Below, piece by piece: positions 51,900 through 60,941 of a stretch of DNA of 64,000 bases; position 1 is the stretch's first letter; every line of letters begins with the position of its first letter. Location of the stretch: the NCBI RefSeq assembly GCF_025148785.1, contig NZ_CP102271.1, positions 2,349,972-2,413,971 on the forward strand. The letters run 5' to 3'. Source of the DNA: Catenibacterium mitsuokai. Its GTDB lineage: Bacteria; Bacillota_I; Bacilli_A; Erysipelotrichales; Coprobacillaceae. The notes beneath the pieces are model-generated. The model was not told where the DNA came from. It was given only the letters and a program-made list of their open reading frames with translations, and did no database searches. A program made the position numbers and the translations under genes.

Positions 51900-52697
51900 C
51901 TAAAATTCCATTACTTCTAAATCATCAGGAACAAATATATTTCCTGTATAATAGTGTGCACCTTCTGCCTTGTAGAGTTCTTTACGATTGTCTACATGAT
52001 CATCTTCTGTATGATAGAGTACAAGATTCTTAATATGAAGTTTTTGTGCAAGTTCGCAGGCATCTTTCACTGTTGAATGATGTTTTTCATAAGGATGTCT
52101 GAAGTCTCTTTCTTCATATAAACAGAATGCTTCATGCAAGAGTACATCTGCATTTTCTGCATAGACTTTCTCTTCTTCACAATAAGGTTCATCACCACAA
52201 CATGTCAGCTTCTTACCATCATATTCCACCACGAAGCCAAACTGTTTGGCTTTAGTTGAATGAATATCAAAGAAAGTGACTGGATGTCCCATAATTTCTT
52301 TAGTTTCTTGATCCTTCACTTCTACTAAGTGAAGTCTTTTTCCAATAAGTGCACTCTGTTTTGGTACAAGAAGTGTATCAGCCATATCCTTTAAAATATG
52401 AATGACTTCATCATGACCATAAATATAAGCATCACCTTCATATTTACCTGCATTCATAAACTGTGTAATCATACGCATCATCCAGACCATACCTAATAAA
52501 TGGTCAATATGCTTATGAGTCAAGAAGATATGCTTCATATCCTTCCAGTCATATCCTGCTTTTTTTAGCTGAGTTAGGATTTGGTTTCCTCCTCCTGCAT
52601 CAACCATAAAGTATTGATGGTTGTCTTCTAAGACGAAACATGTGTTATAAATCTTAGTGACTAAGGCATTCCCCGTACCTAACATTGTTAGTTTCAT
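51900..52697 (-). CDS. MBL-fold metallo-hydrolase (RNase Z-like family)
   Basis: 265 residues. GTGNALVTKIYNTCFVLE at the N-terminus, zinc motif THKHIDHLLG (HxHxDH), then CCGDEPY with the next Asp ligand and LHEAF, and LVLYHTEDDH near the end. This order resembles RNase Z and PhnP-like phosphodiesterases, but the RNase Z exosite arm is not obvious. ATG overlaps PAP2 stop by 4 bp; last gene of a five-gene operon. Confidence 0.85.
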   Translation of the reverse strand: MKLTMLGTGNALVTKIYNTCFVLEDNHQYFMVDAGGGNQILTQLKKAGYDWKDMKHIFLTHKHIDHLLGMVWMMRMITQFMNAGKYEGDAYIYGHDEVIHILKDMADTLLVPKQSALIGKRLHLVEVKDQETKEIMGHPVTFFDIHSTKAKQFGFVVEYDGKKLTCCGDEPYCEEEKVYAENADVLLHEAFCLYEERDFRHPYEKHHSTVKDACELAQKLHIKNLVLYHTEDDHVDNRKELYKAEGAHYYTGNIFVPDDLEVMEF

Positions 52698-53266
52698 ATT
52701 CTTCCTCCCAATAATTTACTCTTATAACATATCAAATATGAAATAAGACCAGATATTCCGCCTACCATAATACCACCTAGAACATCTGTTGGGTAGTGCA
52801 CCATGAAATAATTACGACTTAGACCCATTAATGCGACAAAGATAAAAACTAACCAGCTGTATTTCTTATTACATGTTAAGAATATACACATCATAACAGC
52901 CATAGTGGCTGTAGTATGTCCTGAAGGAAATGAGAATTCTTTATAATGTAAGCCTCCTACATACTTCCACCAGTTATAGTATTCGTCTACACCGGATAAA
53001 TAAGGACGATGACGTCCTATCGCATTCTTTAAAAAGAGGCTTGTAAAGATAGCGCCTATCGCAAGACTAATGAGAATACATATACCGAGTTTTCTTGTCT
53101 TTTTAAAATAAATGAGTACCAAGGATAAAGCGATAAAGAAGATGCCTTTATCACCAAAATAAGAGATAAAGCGAAAGAATGGTGTAAGTGCACCATTTGT
53201 ACTTTCAGCAAGATGATGAAGGAAATGAAGGAGTGTATAGTCATATAATTGTCCTAATTCTCTCAT
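52694..53266 (-). CDS. PAP2 family phosphatase, membrane
   Basis: 190 residues, about six hydrophobic segments. PAP2 catalytic motifs: KNAIGRHRP, FPSGHT and SRNYFMVHYPTD. Dephosphorylates lipid phosphates such as undecaprenyl pyrophosphate or phosphatidate at the outer membrane face. Fully coupled (4-bp overlaps on both sides) within the pepF operon. Confidence 0.9.
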   Translation of the reverse strand: MRELGQLYDYTLLHFLHHLAESTNGALTPFFRFISYFGDKGIFFIALSLVLIYFKKTRKLGICILISLAIGAIFTSLFLKNAIGRHRPYLSGVDEYYNWWKYVGGLHYKEFSFPSGHTTATMAVMMCIFLTCNKKYSWLVFIFVALMGLSRNYFMVHYPTDVLGGIMVGGISGLISYLICYKSKLLGGRI

Positions 53267-53838
53267 TTTCTCTTCAAGTCCTTATCATCAATTGCGCTCA
53301 TTACACGACATGGATTGCCTCCCGCAATCACAAATGGTGGAATATCATCCTTTACAACTGATCCTGGTTCAATAATAGACTCTCTATTGATCTTTACACC
53401 TGGATAAATAATACTATTTGAACCAATGCATACTCCTTCATAAATACGTACTGGCAGTGTACTTTCTAATCCTTTTGCACGATCCTGGCTACTGATTGGT
53501 GTAACTGATGTGAGTATTGTGACATTATATCCAATAGTCACATTATCGCTAATAGACACTATTCCACTATCATCAATAAAGAGATTATCTTTAGAATAGA
53601 AGTTCTTCCCTAAAGAGATATTATAGCCATATGTACAATGAAAAGGTTGTTCAATAAAAGCTTCATTCCATTCATTTAATAGTTTATCGAGTATAAGATT
53701 GATATCATCTCTTTTTAGCGGTGAAAGATTGTTTAACTCATGACAGAGACTCTTACAATAAAGACGATCATTATAGAGTTCTTTTGAAAATGGCTGATAG
53801 AGTTCACCAGAGATCATATCGCTTTTTGTATCACTCAT
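53263..53838 (-). CDS. Hexapeptide-repeat O-acetyltransferase (maltose/galactoside type)
   Basis: 191 residues. N-terminal maltose-acetyltransferase domain (ISGELYQPFSKELYNDR) followed by left-handed beta-helix repeats. FHCTYGYNISLGKNFYSKDN, SISDNVTIGYNVTILTS and the coil VCIGSNSIIYPGVKIN are visible. The usual catalytic His in the NHxxD-like position is not seen; VTILTSVTPISSQDR stands where family members have VxIxTxxHPxxxxxR, with the His replaced by Val. Acetyl-CoA-dependent transfer to sugars is the family role, but loss of the His makes activity doubtful. Confidence 0.85.
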   Translation of the reverse strand: MSDTKSDMISGELYQPFSKELYNDRLYCKSLCHELNNLSPLKRDDINLILDKLLNEWNEAFIEQPFHCTYGYNISLGKNFYSKDNLFIDDSGIVSISDNVTIGYNVTILTSVTPISSQDRAKGLESTLPVRIYEGVCIGSNSIIYPGVKINRESIIEPGSVVKDDIPPFVIAGGNPCRVMSAIDDKDLKRK

Positions 53839-54434
53839 TCGTTATTCCTCCTATAGTAATATTGAATCTGTTTGTATAATGCACCGCAGTCATATGTCGC
53901 AAAGACCTGAGGATCAATCACACCTACATGTTTATGTGTCAATGTCTCTATCTCTTCTTTCTTATAACCCATTTGTGGTGCTAATAATACAAGATCATAA
54001 TAGAGACACTTCTTTTCTACAGTATGAACTGCTGCCCCTTCTATAATCAATGGGAGGTTGTTTTTTAAAATATAGTTCTGCATCTTTTCCTTAAAGAATC
54101 CTGATGTCATTCCCCCACTACAGCATAATATCACCTTCATTGGTTCGACTTTTTCTTCTATGAGTTTATTAATCATACATCGATAAAGTTCTAAGGCAAT
54201 AGGAAATGTAGTCAATGGAAAATGAAGATAAAAGATCTGCTTATCACCGCTGATGATTTCTTCTTCTATCATGCCTATATCATGGAAGTGAATAGATGCT
54301 GCGCGTGATTGATAAGTAATGTGATATTCATTGTCATTGAATACTGTTTGAAAACGGGAATCATCTTTTAACTGGAAATAGAGATATCGCTTATAGACTT
54401 CTAGATTTTCTTTTTGATAGAACGTATCAATCAT
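53835..54434 (-). CDS. Uncharacterised protein with PTS EIIB-like domain (paralogue B, Cys kept)
   Basis: 199 residues. The first about 95 residues are an unknown domain shared with the protein at 41791-42396 (FYQK start, then GMIEEEI and IFYLHFPL). From about 98 the sequence follows lactose/cellobiose EIIB: VILCCSGGMTSGFFKEKMQ with Cys105 in the phosphorylation position (CxxGM), YDLVLLAPQMGYKKEEI, and HVGVIDPQVFATYDCG. It is encoded in the pepF operon, overlapping pepF by 8 bp and the acetyltransferase by 4 bp, with no EIIA, EIIC or HPr nearby. A PTS-linked signalling role is an inference. Confidence 0.8.
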   Translation of the reverse strand: MIDTFYQKENLEVYKRYLYFQLKDDSRFQTVFNDNEYHITYQSRAASIHFHDIGMIEEEIISGDKQIFYLHFPLTTFPIALELYRCMINKLIEEKVEPMKVILCCSGGMTSGFFKEKMQNYILKNNLPLIIEGAAVHTVEKKCLYYDLVLLAPQMGYKKEEIETLTHKHVGVIDPQVFATYDCGALYKQIQYYYRRNNE

Positions 54435-56172
54435 GTTTGTATTCCTCTAGAAGCGTTTTAAATGTATCAATATCTTCTTTGATGATATCAATAGAACTCT
54501 GCCAGAATGATTCATCTGTGAGATCTATATCAAGTGTTTTCGCAATATCTTCTAAATCCATCTTACCGGTGACTGAAAGGAATGTTTCATAATCCTCTGG
54601 GAAGTGTTCAGGATTTTTTTGATAACGTGCATAAAGTCCTTTCGCAAGTAATGAACCAAAGGCGTATGGGTAGTTATAGAATGAATAATCCGGATCATAA
54701 TAATGAGGTTTCCATGTCCACATATAGGGATGGAGATAATTATGATCTAATCCATCACCATACGCTTCTATCTGTGCTTGAAGCATGATTTTCTTTGTTT
54801 CTTCCGCACTCACTGGTCCTTGTTTTCTTGCTTCAAAGAAGCGGCTTTCAAATAAGAAACGGGAATAAATATCACAGATCACCTGTACCGCATTACTTAA
54901 TGTATTCTCTAATATCACAATCTTTTGAGTAGATGTTGCTGATTTTAATGCACCTTTTCCCACTATTGTTTCACAGAAGTTAGAGGCTGTTTCTCCAATC
55001 GGCATTGGATAATGGGTATTCAATATTGTTTGATCACCTAAACATCTTCCATGGAAACCATGACCAAACTCATGGGCTACAGTAATCACATCAGAAAAAT
55101 GATTTCCATAGTTGAATAAGAAACGACTTTGTTTCAAACTTCTAATATTTTCACAGAATGCACCACCGACTTTATTTTCTCTTGGATAGACATCAGCCCA
55201 ATGGTTCTTAATTGCATGAGTCGCAAAATCACCTAAATGTTTTGAGAATGTATAGAACTGATCCACGACAAATTGAGAACCTTTCTCAAATGGATAGTCT
55301 TCATCATCTTCAACAACAGGCGCATAAAGTTCAAACCAAGGTAAGCCGTTCTGATAGCCTAGATAGTCTGCCTTGATTTTAAGGTATTCTCTTATTTCTG
55401 GCATATTCTTTTTCATAACTGAAAGTAATGTATTAAGAGTCTCCATCTTTAATCGTGATTTGATACATGATTCTTCTAATGGTGATTCATAACCTCTCAG
55501 TTTACTTGTATAGAGTACTTCACCCTTGATTCCACTTAAACATGTCGCAATCGTTTCTTCATATGGTTTATAGGCATCTAGTTCTGCGAAATAAGCTTTC
55601 ATTCTTGTCTGCTTATCGGGACTATGAGCCATGTTCAGTACTTCAGTAAGTGGATAATCATATCCATCTATATTCACTTTAATAGAAGATACAACCGCAT
55701 CCTTATGGTTCATCCAGGCATAAGAACCTGTATTTTTCATATGGGCTATGATTGATTCCTGTTTTTCATCTAAGCGGTATTTTTGATTATGTTGAATCTC
55801 TTTTAAAATATACTCATGTTCCTTGATAAAAGAATCCTGACAACTATCTAAATCAAACTCAGCAATATAGGCATTATTTTTGATATCTTCTCCTACCATT
55901 GAGGCAGTTATATTATTTAATTGATCAAGATAACGTGCTGCTTTGGCATCATCTGTATGAGCTGATAAAGAAAGCTGTATAAAAAAATGCAGCCTTTCTA
56001 CTCTCTTTTCAATTTCTATTTTTGTCTCTATTATTTTATGTAATGCCGCTTCTGTTTTCTCGCTTCTATAAGTGGAATAGTTCTTATTTAAATCCTTAAG
56101 CGTATTTAAATCTTCTTGAAATTTTTTGTCTTGAAATGACGTATATAGGGCATCAAGATTCCATTCGTTCAT
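54427..56172 (-). CDS. pepF: Oligoendopeptidase F (M3 family metallopeptidase)
   Basis: 581 residues. Zinc site HEFGH at 367-371 followed by the Glu ligand in MPIGETASNFCE. The N-terminal helical domain and the C-terminal MWTWKPHYYDPDYSFYNYPYAFG region are as in PepF. Cleaves 7-17 residue peptides in the cytosol. The opp system 28 kb away could supply the substrate. First gene of the coupled operon. Confidence 0.95.
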   Translation of the reverse strand: MNEWNLDALYTSFQDKKFQEDLNTLKDLNKNYSTYRSEKTEAALHKIIETKIEIEKRVERLHFFIQLSLSAHTDDAKAARYLDQLNNITASMVGEDIKNNAYIAEFDLDSCQDSFIKEHEYILKEIQHNQKYRLDEKQESIIAHMKNTGSYAWMNHKDAVVSSIKVNIDGYDYPLTEVLNMAHSPDKQTRMKAYFAELDAYKPYEETIATCLSGIKGEVLYTSKLRGYESPLEESCIKSRLKMETLNTLLSVMKKNMPEIREYLKIKADYLGYQNGLPWFELYAPVVEDDEDYPFEKGSQFVVDQFYTFSKHLGDFATHAIKNHWADVYPRENKVGGAFCENIRSLKQSRFLFNYGNHFSDVITVAHEFGHGFHGRCLGDQTILNTHYPMPIGETASNFCETIVGKGALKSATSTQKIVILENTLSNAVQVICDIYSRFLFESRFFEARKQGPVSAEETKKIMLQAQIEAYGDGLDHNYLHPYMWTWKPHYYDPDYSFYNYPYAFGSLLAKGLYARYQKNPEHFPEDYETFLSVTGKMDLEDIAKTLDIDLTDESFWQSSIDIIKEDIDTFKTLLEEYKHD

Positions 56173-56245
56173 TATTAATCATCTCCTAATTGTATTATAC
56201 CTTATCTCCCTCATTTGTGTTAAACTTATCATGGGTGATAAAAAA

Positions 56246-57997
56246 ATGATAAAAGAATTACAGAAAAGATTAAAAGAACAAAATATCAAGTTCTATTATG
56301 TGCCTACTGATGATGATCATCAGAGTGAAATTGTAGGCGAACATGACCAGTTTAGAAAGTATCTAAGCGGCTTTACGGGTTCTGCTGGAGTCCTAGTTGT
56401 AGGACAGGAAGAAGCATGGTTATGGACTGATGGACGTTATTTCATTCAGGCAGAAAAAGAACTCTATCCTGGTATTAAGCTCATGAAGATGGGTAATGCA
56501 GATGTTCCTAGTGTGAAGGATTTCCTCATTGATCATCTTGATGATGGTGATGTACTTGGCTTCAATGGTAAAGTAACAACTGCTTCATTTATCATTGATT
56601 TGGATGAAGGCAGAGAAACTGATTTTGAATTAAAAGATATCGATATGACTGATGTATGGACTAATCGTCCAGAACGTTCTCATGAACCAGCTTATATCTA
56701 TGATGTGAAGTATCATGGACAAAGCACAGCACAGAAACTTGAATGGATTCGTGGTTATATGGAAGAAAATGAATGTAATGCGCACATCATTACATCATTA
56801 GATGATATTGCATGGACATTCAATATCAGAGGTAAGGATATTCCTCATTCTCCAATGGCTATGGCATTTAGTATTATTACTTTAGATAACGCTTATTTAT
56901 ATCTTCAGGATGGTACTTATGATGAAACAATGATTGAAGCTTATAAGAATGATGGTGTTGAAATCCGTTCTTATGATGATATCTATCTAGATACAAAGAG
57001 ATTAAGTGGTCAGGTACTTGTAGACTTAAGTGCCATCAACTATTCCATCTATTCATTTATTGACTGCGAAATCATGGAAGGATCTAACCCATCTCAATAC
57101 TTCAAGAGTATTAAGTCAGATATAGAAATTGAAAATACAAAGCATGCCCATTTAAAAGATGGTGTAGCAATGACTAAATTCATGTATTGGTTAAAGACTT
57201 CTATGCCTGATGATGCGACTGAATGTTCTATTACTGATAAGTTATTAAGCTTTAGAGAAGCACAGGAATTATTTACTGATATTTCATTTAATACAATTAC
57301 TGCTTATAAAGAAAATGCGGCATTAATGCATTATCATCCATCTCATGCACATGATGTTCATGTTAAAAAAGAAGGTATGCTTCTTATTGACTCAGGTGGA
57401 CAGTATTTAGATGGTACAACTGATATTACACGTACATTCATCTTAGGTGAAATCAGCGAGACTGAAAGAAAATACTTCACATATGTATTAAAGGCTATGT
57501 TGAAGATGCAGGAAGCTGTTTTCTTATATGGTGCAAATGGTATCTGGATTGATGGTCTTGTAAGACATGAGTTATGGAAGCAGCATATTGATTTCCAGTG
57601 TGGTACAGGTCATGGTGTCGGTCATTTCTTAAATGTCCATGAAGGACCAAATGATATTAGACCACGTTTACGTGATCCACGTAAGCCTTCTGCAATTCAG
57701 GAAGCAGGTATGATTACAACGGATGAACCTGGTGTTTATATTGAAGGTCAGTTTGGTATCCGTTTAGAAAATGAATTATTATGTGTTGAAGATATCAAGA
57801 ATGAGTATGGCCAGTGGATGAAGTTTGAACCTCTTACTTTATGTCCTATTGACTTAGATGGTCTTGATGTTTCTTTACTAACAACTGATGAAAGAGAAGC
57901 ATTGAATAAGTATCATGAATTCGTAAGAGAATCATTAAAGCCATACTTAACTGATGAAGAAAATGAATGGTTAAAGACTTACACAAGAGGTATTTAA
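56246..57997 (+). CDS. Aminopeptidase P family protein (M24, Xaa-Pro)
   Basis: 583 residues from the ATG at 56246 (GGTGAT 7 bases ahead; the ATG at 56231 overlaps that site). Two creatinase-like N-terminal domains, then M24 with metal ligands: DSGGQYLDGTTDITRT (two Asp), GHGVGHFLNVHEGP (His), TTDEPGVY (Glu) and RLENELL (Glu). The long three-domain form resembles eukaryotic and Firmicute APP1. Removes N-terminal residues before proline. Divergent from pepF. Confidence 0.93.
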   Translation: MIKELQKRLKEQNIKFYYVPTDDDHQSEIVGEHDQFRKYLSGFTGSAGVLVVGQEEAWLWTDGRYFIQAEKELYPGIKLMKMGNADVPSVKDFLIDHLDDGDVLGFNGKVTTASFIIDLDEGRETDFELKDIDMTDVWTNRPERSHEPAYIYDVKYHGQSTAQKLEWIRGYMEENECNAHIITSLDDIAWTFNIRGKDIPHSPMAMAFSIITLDNAYLYLQDGTYDETMIEAYKNDGVEIRSYDDIYLDTKRLSGQVLVDLSAINYSIYSFIDCEIMEGSNPSQYFKSIKSDIEIENTKHAHLKDGVAMTKFMYWLKTSMPDDATECSITDKLLSFREAQELFTDISFNTITAYKENAALMHYHPSHAHDVHVKKEGMLLIDSGGQYLDGTTDITRTFILGEISETERKYFTYVLKAMLKMQEAVFLYGANGIWIDGLVRHELWKQHIDFQCGTGHGVGHFLNVHEGPNDIRPRLRDPRKPSAIQEAGMITTDEPGVYIEGQFGIRLENELLCVEDIKNEYGQWMKFEPLTLCPIDLDGLDVSLLTTDEREALNKYHEFVRESLKPYLTDEENEWLKTYTRGI

Positions 57998-57998
57998 T

Positions 57999-58919
57999 AT
58001 GAAGTACTATGATCTACCAAAAACTGATTTAAAAGTATCTGAAATCGCCTTGGGCTGCATGCGTATTGCCGATAAGAGTATTGAGGAAGTAGAGGAACTT
58101 GTGAAGACTGCATTAGATTGTGGTATTAACTTTTTTGATCATGCTGATATTTATGGTGGAGGAAAGTCAGAAGAGTTATTTGGACAAGTTCTTGAAAAAC
58201 ATCCTGAATATCGTGAAAAGATGATTATTCAGACAAAGTGTGCCATTGTACCTGGAAAACGTTATGACTTTTCTAAAGAGTATATTATGAATGCCGTCAA
58301 TGGGTCATTAAAAAGACTCCATACTGATCATGTAGAAATTCTTTTATTACATAGACCTGATGCATTATGTGACCCTCAGGAAGTGGCAGAAGCATTTGAT
58401 GAACTGTATGTTAGTGGTAAGGTCAAATACTTTGGAGTATCTAATCATACACCAGGACAGATTGCCTTATTACAGAAGTATATTAAACATCCTATTATTA
58501 TTAATCAGTTACAACTTTCTATTGTGCATTCTGTGATGATTGATAGTGGTATGAACATGAATATGAAGGAAGACTTTGCGATTGATAAAGATGGCGGTGT
58601 GCTTGATTATTGTCGTTTAAATGATATTACAATCCAGGCTTGGAGTATTGTGCAGGCATCCTGGGCTGAAGGGACTTTCTTAAATCATCCTGATTATAAG
58701 AAATTAAATAACGTTCTTGATGATCTAGCAAAGAAATATAATGTTACTCCTGCCACAATTGCGACTGCATGGATTTTAAGACATCCTGCCCATATTCAAG
58801 CAATTACTGGTACGACTTCTCCTAAACATTTAATTGAAACAGCAGAAGCTGCGAATATCGAATTAACACGTCAGGAATGGTATGATCTTTATCTAGCAAG
58901 TGATAAACCTTTACCATAA
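57999..58919 (+). CDS. Aldo/keto reductase (YdhF-like)
   Basis: 306 residues. Catalytic set visible: Asp and Tyr in FFDHADIYGGGKSEE, Lys in IIQTKCAI, His in LLLHRPD. Reduces carbonyls with NADPH; substrate not indicated. The start is 1 bp after the aminopeptidase stop, with AGAGGT inside its end. Confidence 0.93.
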   Translation: MKYYDLPKTDLKVSEIALGCMRIADKSIEEVEELVKTALDCGINFFDHADIYGGGKSEELFGQVLEKHPEYREKMIIQTKCAIVPGKRYDFSKEYIMNAVNGSLKRLHTDHVEILLLHRPDALCDPQEVAEAFDELYVSGKVKYFGVSNHTPGQIALLQKYIKHPIIINQLQLSIVHSVMIDSGMNMNMKEDFAIDKDGGVLDYCRLNDITIQAWSIVQASWAEGTFLNHPDYKKLNNVLDDLAKKYNVTPATIATAWILRHPAHIQAITGTTSPKHLIETAEAANIELTRQEWYDLYLASDKPLP

Positions 58920-58931
58920 GGGGGTAAATTT

Positions 58932-59549
58932 ATGAAAGTACTTATGATCAATGGAAGTTCCCGTAATAATGGCTGTACACGTGCAGCTTTAGATATTATG
59001 GCTGAAACATTTAAAGAAGAAGGTATTGAAACAGAAATCATCTTTATTGGCAATCAGCCTATTGCGGATTGTATGAACTGTAAGAAGTGTGTAACTGAAC
59101 ATCAATGTATATTTGATGATGTCGTCAATGAAATCACTACAAAAGCAAAAGACTGTGATGGCTTTATCTTTGCCTCACCTGTCTACTATGCTCATCCGAG
59201 TGCAAGATTACTTGCGGTATTAGACAGAGCCTTCTACTCAAATAAGAGTGTCTTTGTCTATAAACCAGGAGCTTGTATCTTTAGTGCAAGACGTGCTGGA
59301 CAGGTGGCAAGCATGGATGTTGTCAACAAACATTTCAGTATTTCTCATATGCCTATTGTATCTGCCAATTATTGGAATGAAGTCTTTGGAAGTGAACCTG
59401 AAGATGTTTATAAAGATGCAGAAGGTGTTGCGACTATGCAGAATATCGCAAAAAATATGAGCTGGCTTCTTAAGTCTATTGAAGCAGGTAAAAAAGCTGG
59501 TCTTGAAAGACCAGAACTTTCTACTGGACATACAAATTTCCATCACTAA
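58932..59549 (+). CDS. Flavodoxin-fold NAD(P)H-dependent FMN reductase with Cys cluster
   Basis: 205 residues. FMN-phosphate loop INGSSRNNGCTRAAL (about 6-20), CMNCKKCVTEHQC (about 47-59), FASPVYYAHPSA and RAFYS. The four-Cys motif is like iron-sulfur flavoproteins, though many relatives have no cluster. GGGGGT ribosome site; 12 bp after the aldo/keto reductase. Probably a redox partner or quinone/flavin reductase. Confidence 0.9.
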   Translation: MKVLMINGSSRNNGCTRAALDIMAETFKEEGIETEIIFIGNQPIADCMNCKKCVTEHQCIFDDVVNEITTKAKDCDGFIFASPVYYAHPSARLLAVLDRAFYSNKSVFVYKPGACIFSARRAGQVASMDVVNKHFSISHMPIVSANYWNEVFGSEPEDVYKDAEGVATMQNIAKNMSWLLKSIEAGKKAGLERPELSTGHTNFHH

Positions 59550-59577
59550 GAGAAGAATTTTTCTTCTCTTTTTTATA
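59548..59577 (+). terminator. Terminator after the flavin reductase
   Basis: AAGAGAAGAA and TTCTTCTCTT with a TTT loop, then TTTTATA. Confidence 0.85.
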
Positions 59578-59658
59578 TATTTGTAAGCGCTTGTTATATT
59601 GACGATTGTTTATATGAGGACTAGAATACAGTTGTATATGGGGAAAGAAGGCATTTCA

Positions 59659-59931
59659 ATGAGTAACTCTATCATGATGCGATTAATTAAGTGTTTATCA
59701 ATTATAATGTTAGTGATTGGCTGTGTACAGCCAACCTCTGTACAGGCTTATTCACCTGTTCTTACAGAAACAGTTCAAAATACAAATAATACAAATAAGA
59801 ATGCTTCAGTAACAGTTCAAGAGAAAGATCAACCTAAGCAGAATACTTTAGAACTCTTTGTGATTACTGTCTTAGTCACAATTCTTATTCTATTTTTTGT
59901 TGGAATAGTTCATAAAGATTTAAAAATATAA
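59659..59931 (+). CDS. Small secreted or membrane-anchored protein
   Basis: 90 residues from the ATG at 59659 (GAAGG 7 bases ahead); the frame opens earlier at 59599 without a good site. N-terminal hydrophobic signal (about 8-22, CLSIIMLVIGC) with a possible signal-peptidase site after VQA, an Asn/Thr/Gln-rich linker, then one C-terminal helix (about 65-83) and a basic end HKDLKI. Type I membrane protein shape. No family recognised. Confidence 0.6.
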   Translation: MSNSIMMRLIKCLSIIMLVIGCVQPTSVQAYSPVLTETVQNTNNTNKNASVTVQEKDQPKQNTLELFVITVLVTILILFFVGIVHKDLKI

Positions 59932-59934
59932 AAA

Positions 59935-59955
59935 AGAGATGTTGAACATCTCTTA
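59935..59955. terminator. Bidirectional terminator between small protein and Gfo/Idh/MocA genes
   Basis: AAGAGATGTT / AACATCTCTT arms; minus strand then T-run TTTTATATT. Overlaps the stop region of the downstream convergent gene. Confidence 0.8.
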
Positions 59956-60930
59956 GTCAGCAGGGAATATAACCCCTGCTTTTTTTCTTGCTTCAGTAAG
60001 TACTTCCATAACATCTAATGTATCCTGCAAAAGTGCATCCATCTTTTCTTTATCATTTGTTTCAATAATGTTCTTTAATTCCACAAATTCATAATACATA
60101 CGGTTATGTGGTCCGTTTTCGTTATAAGTCACTTCTTCCTGCTTATTAAAAGCCATCTGGAATTCAGTAATCTGACTTGATGGACTTCTCATGACAATAT
60201 AACCTTCATCTCCCTGAATAGTAGAAGATAGCGGTGCCTGGCAATCCTTTGCGGCAACACAAACTGCTTTCATATAACCATAATCCATCACAAGTACACC
60301 TGATGTATCAATACCTCTTTCAATATTAGGATAATAATCCACGTTTTCAGGTTTACCAAACAATTCCATAATAAGATTGATATTATACACACCTAAATCC
60401 ATTAGAGAACCACCTGAATGATTTGGATCAAAAGCAGGCGCAATATCTCCTTTTTTAAAACGATCATATCTTGATGAATATTGTGAGAAGTTAAAGTTAA
60501 TCACACGAATATTACCTAGTTCCTTTACCTTTTCTTTTAGTAGATAAGTGTTAGGGAAGAATCGATTAGGAATAGCTTCCAAAAGGAATAAATCCTCTTT
60601 CTTAGCGATTTCCTTGAGTTCTAAGGCCTCTTTGAGGTTAGTCGTGAATGGTTTTTCACATATCACGTTTTTACCTGCAAGAAGCGCTTTTTTAGACATA
60701 ATGAAATGTAAGTCGTTTGGTACAGCAACATAGATAGTATCAATATCTTTATTTTCCAACATTTCTTCATAACTTAAATAATAACGTTCAATAGGATACT
60801 GAACACAAAGATTCTTTAAGTTTTCTTCATTTCGTGCTGAGATACCTAATAGTTCAATACCCTTTAATTCATTAAACATCTTTAAAAAGTCTTTAACGAT
60901 CATTCCTGATCCTACAATACCAAGTTTCAT
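59953..60930 (-). CDS. Gfo/Idh/MocA family oxidoreductase
   Basis: 325 residues. Rossmann start GIVGSGMIVKDFLKMF, then IYVAVPNDLHF and the family signature VICEKPFTTN (catalytic-region Lys). GGSLMDLGVYNINLIMELFG is the substrate-domain motif. Reduces or oxidises a sugar or diol derivative with NAD(P). AGGAGGG ribosome site. Second of two paralogous genes in one operon. Confidence 0.92.
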   Translation of the reverse strand: MKLGIVGSGMIVKDFLKMFNELKGIELLGISARNEENLKNLCVQYPIERYYLSYEEMLENKDIDTIYVAVPNDLHFIMSKKALLAGKNVICEKPFTTNLKEALELKEIAKKEDLFLLEAIPNRFFPNTYLLKEKVKELGNIRVINFNFSQYSSRYDRFKKGDIAPAFDPNHSGGSLMDLGVYNINLIMELFGKPENVDYYPNIERGIDTSGVLVMDYGYMKAVCVAAKDCQAPLSSTIQGDEGYIVMRSPSSQITEFQMAFNKQEEVTYNENGPHNRMYYEFVELKNIIETNDKEKMDALLQDTLDVMEVLTEARKKAGVIFPAD

Positions 60931-60941
60931 AATATACCCTC

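Noticed and set aside
59238-59546. 102-codon minus-strand frame over the flavin reductase
   Set aside because: Antisense shadow of a well-supported FMN reductase gene.
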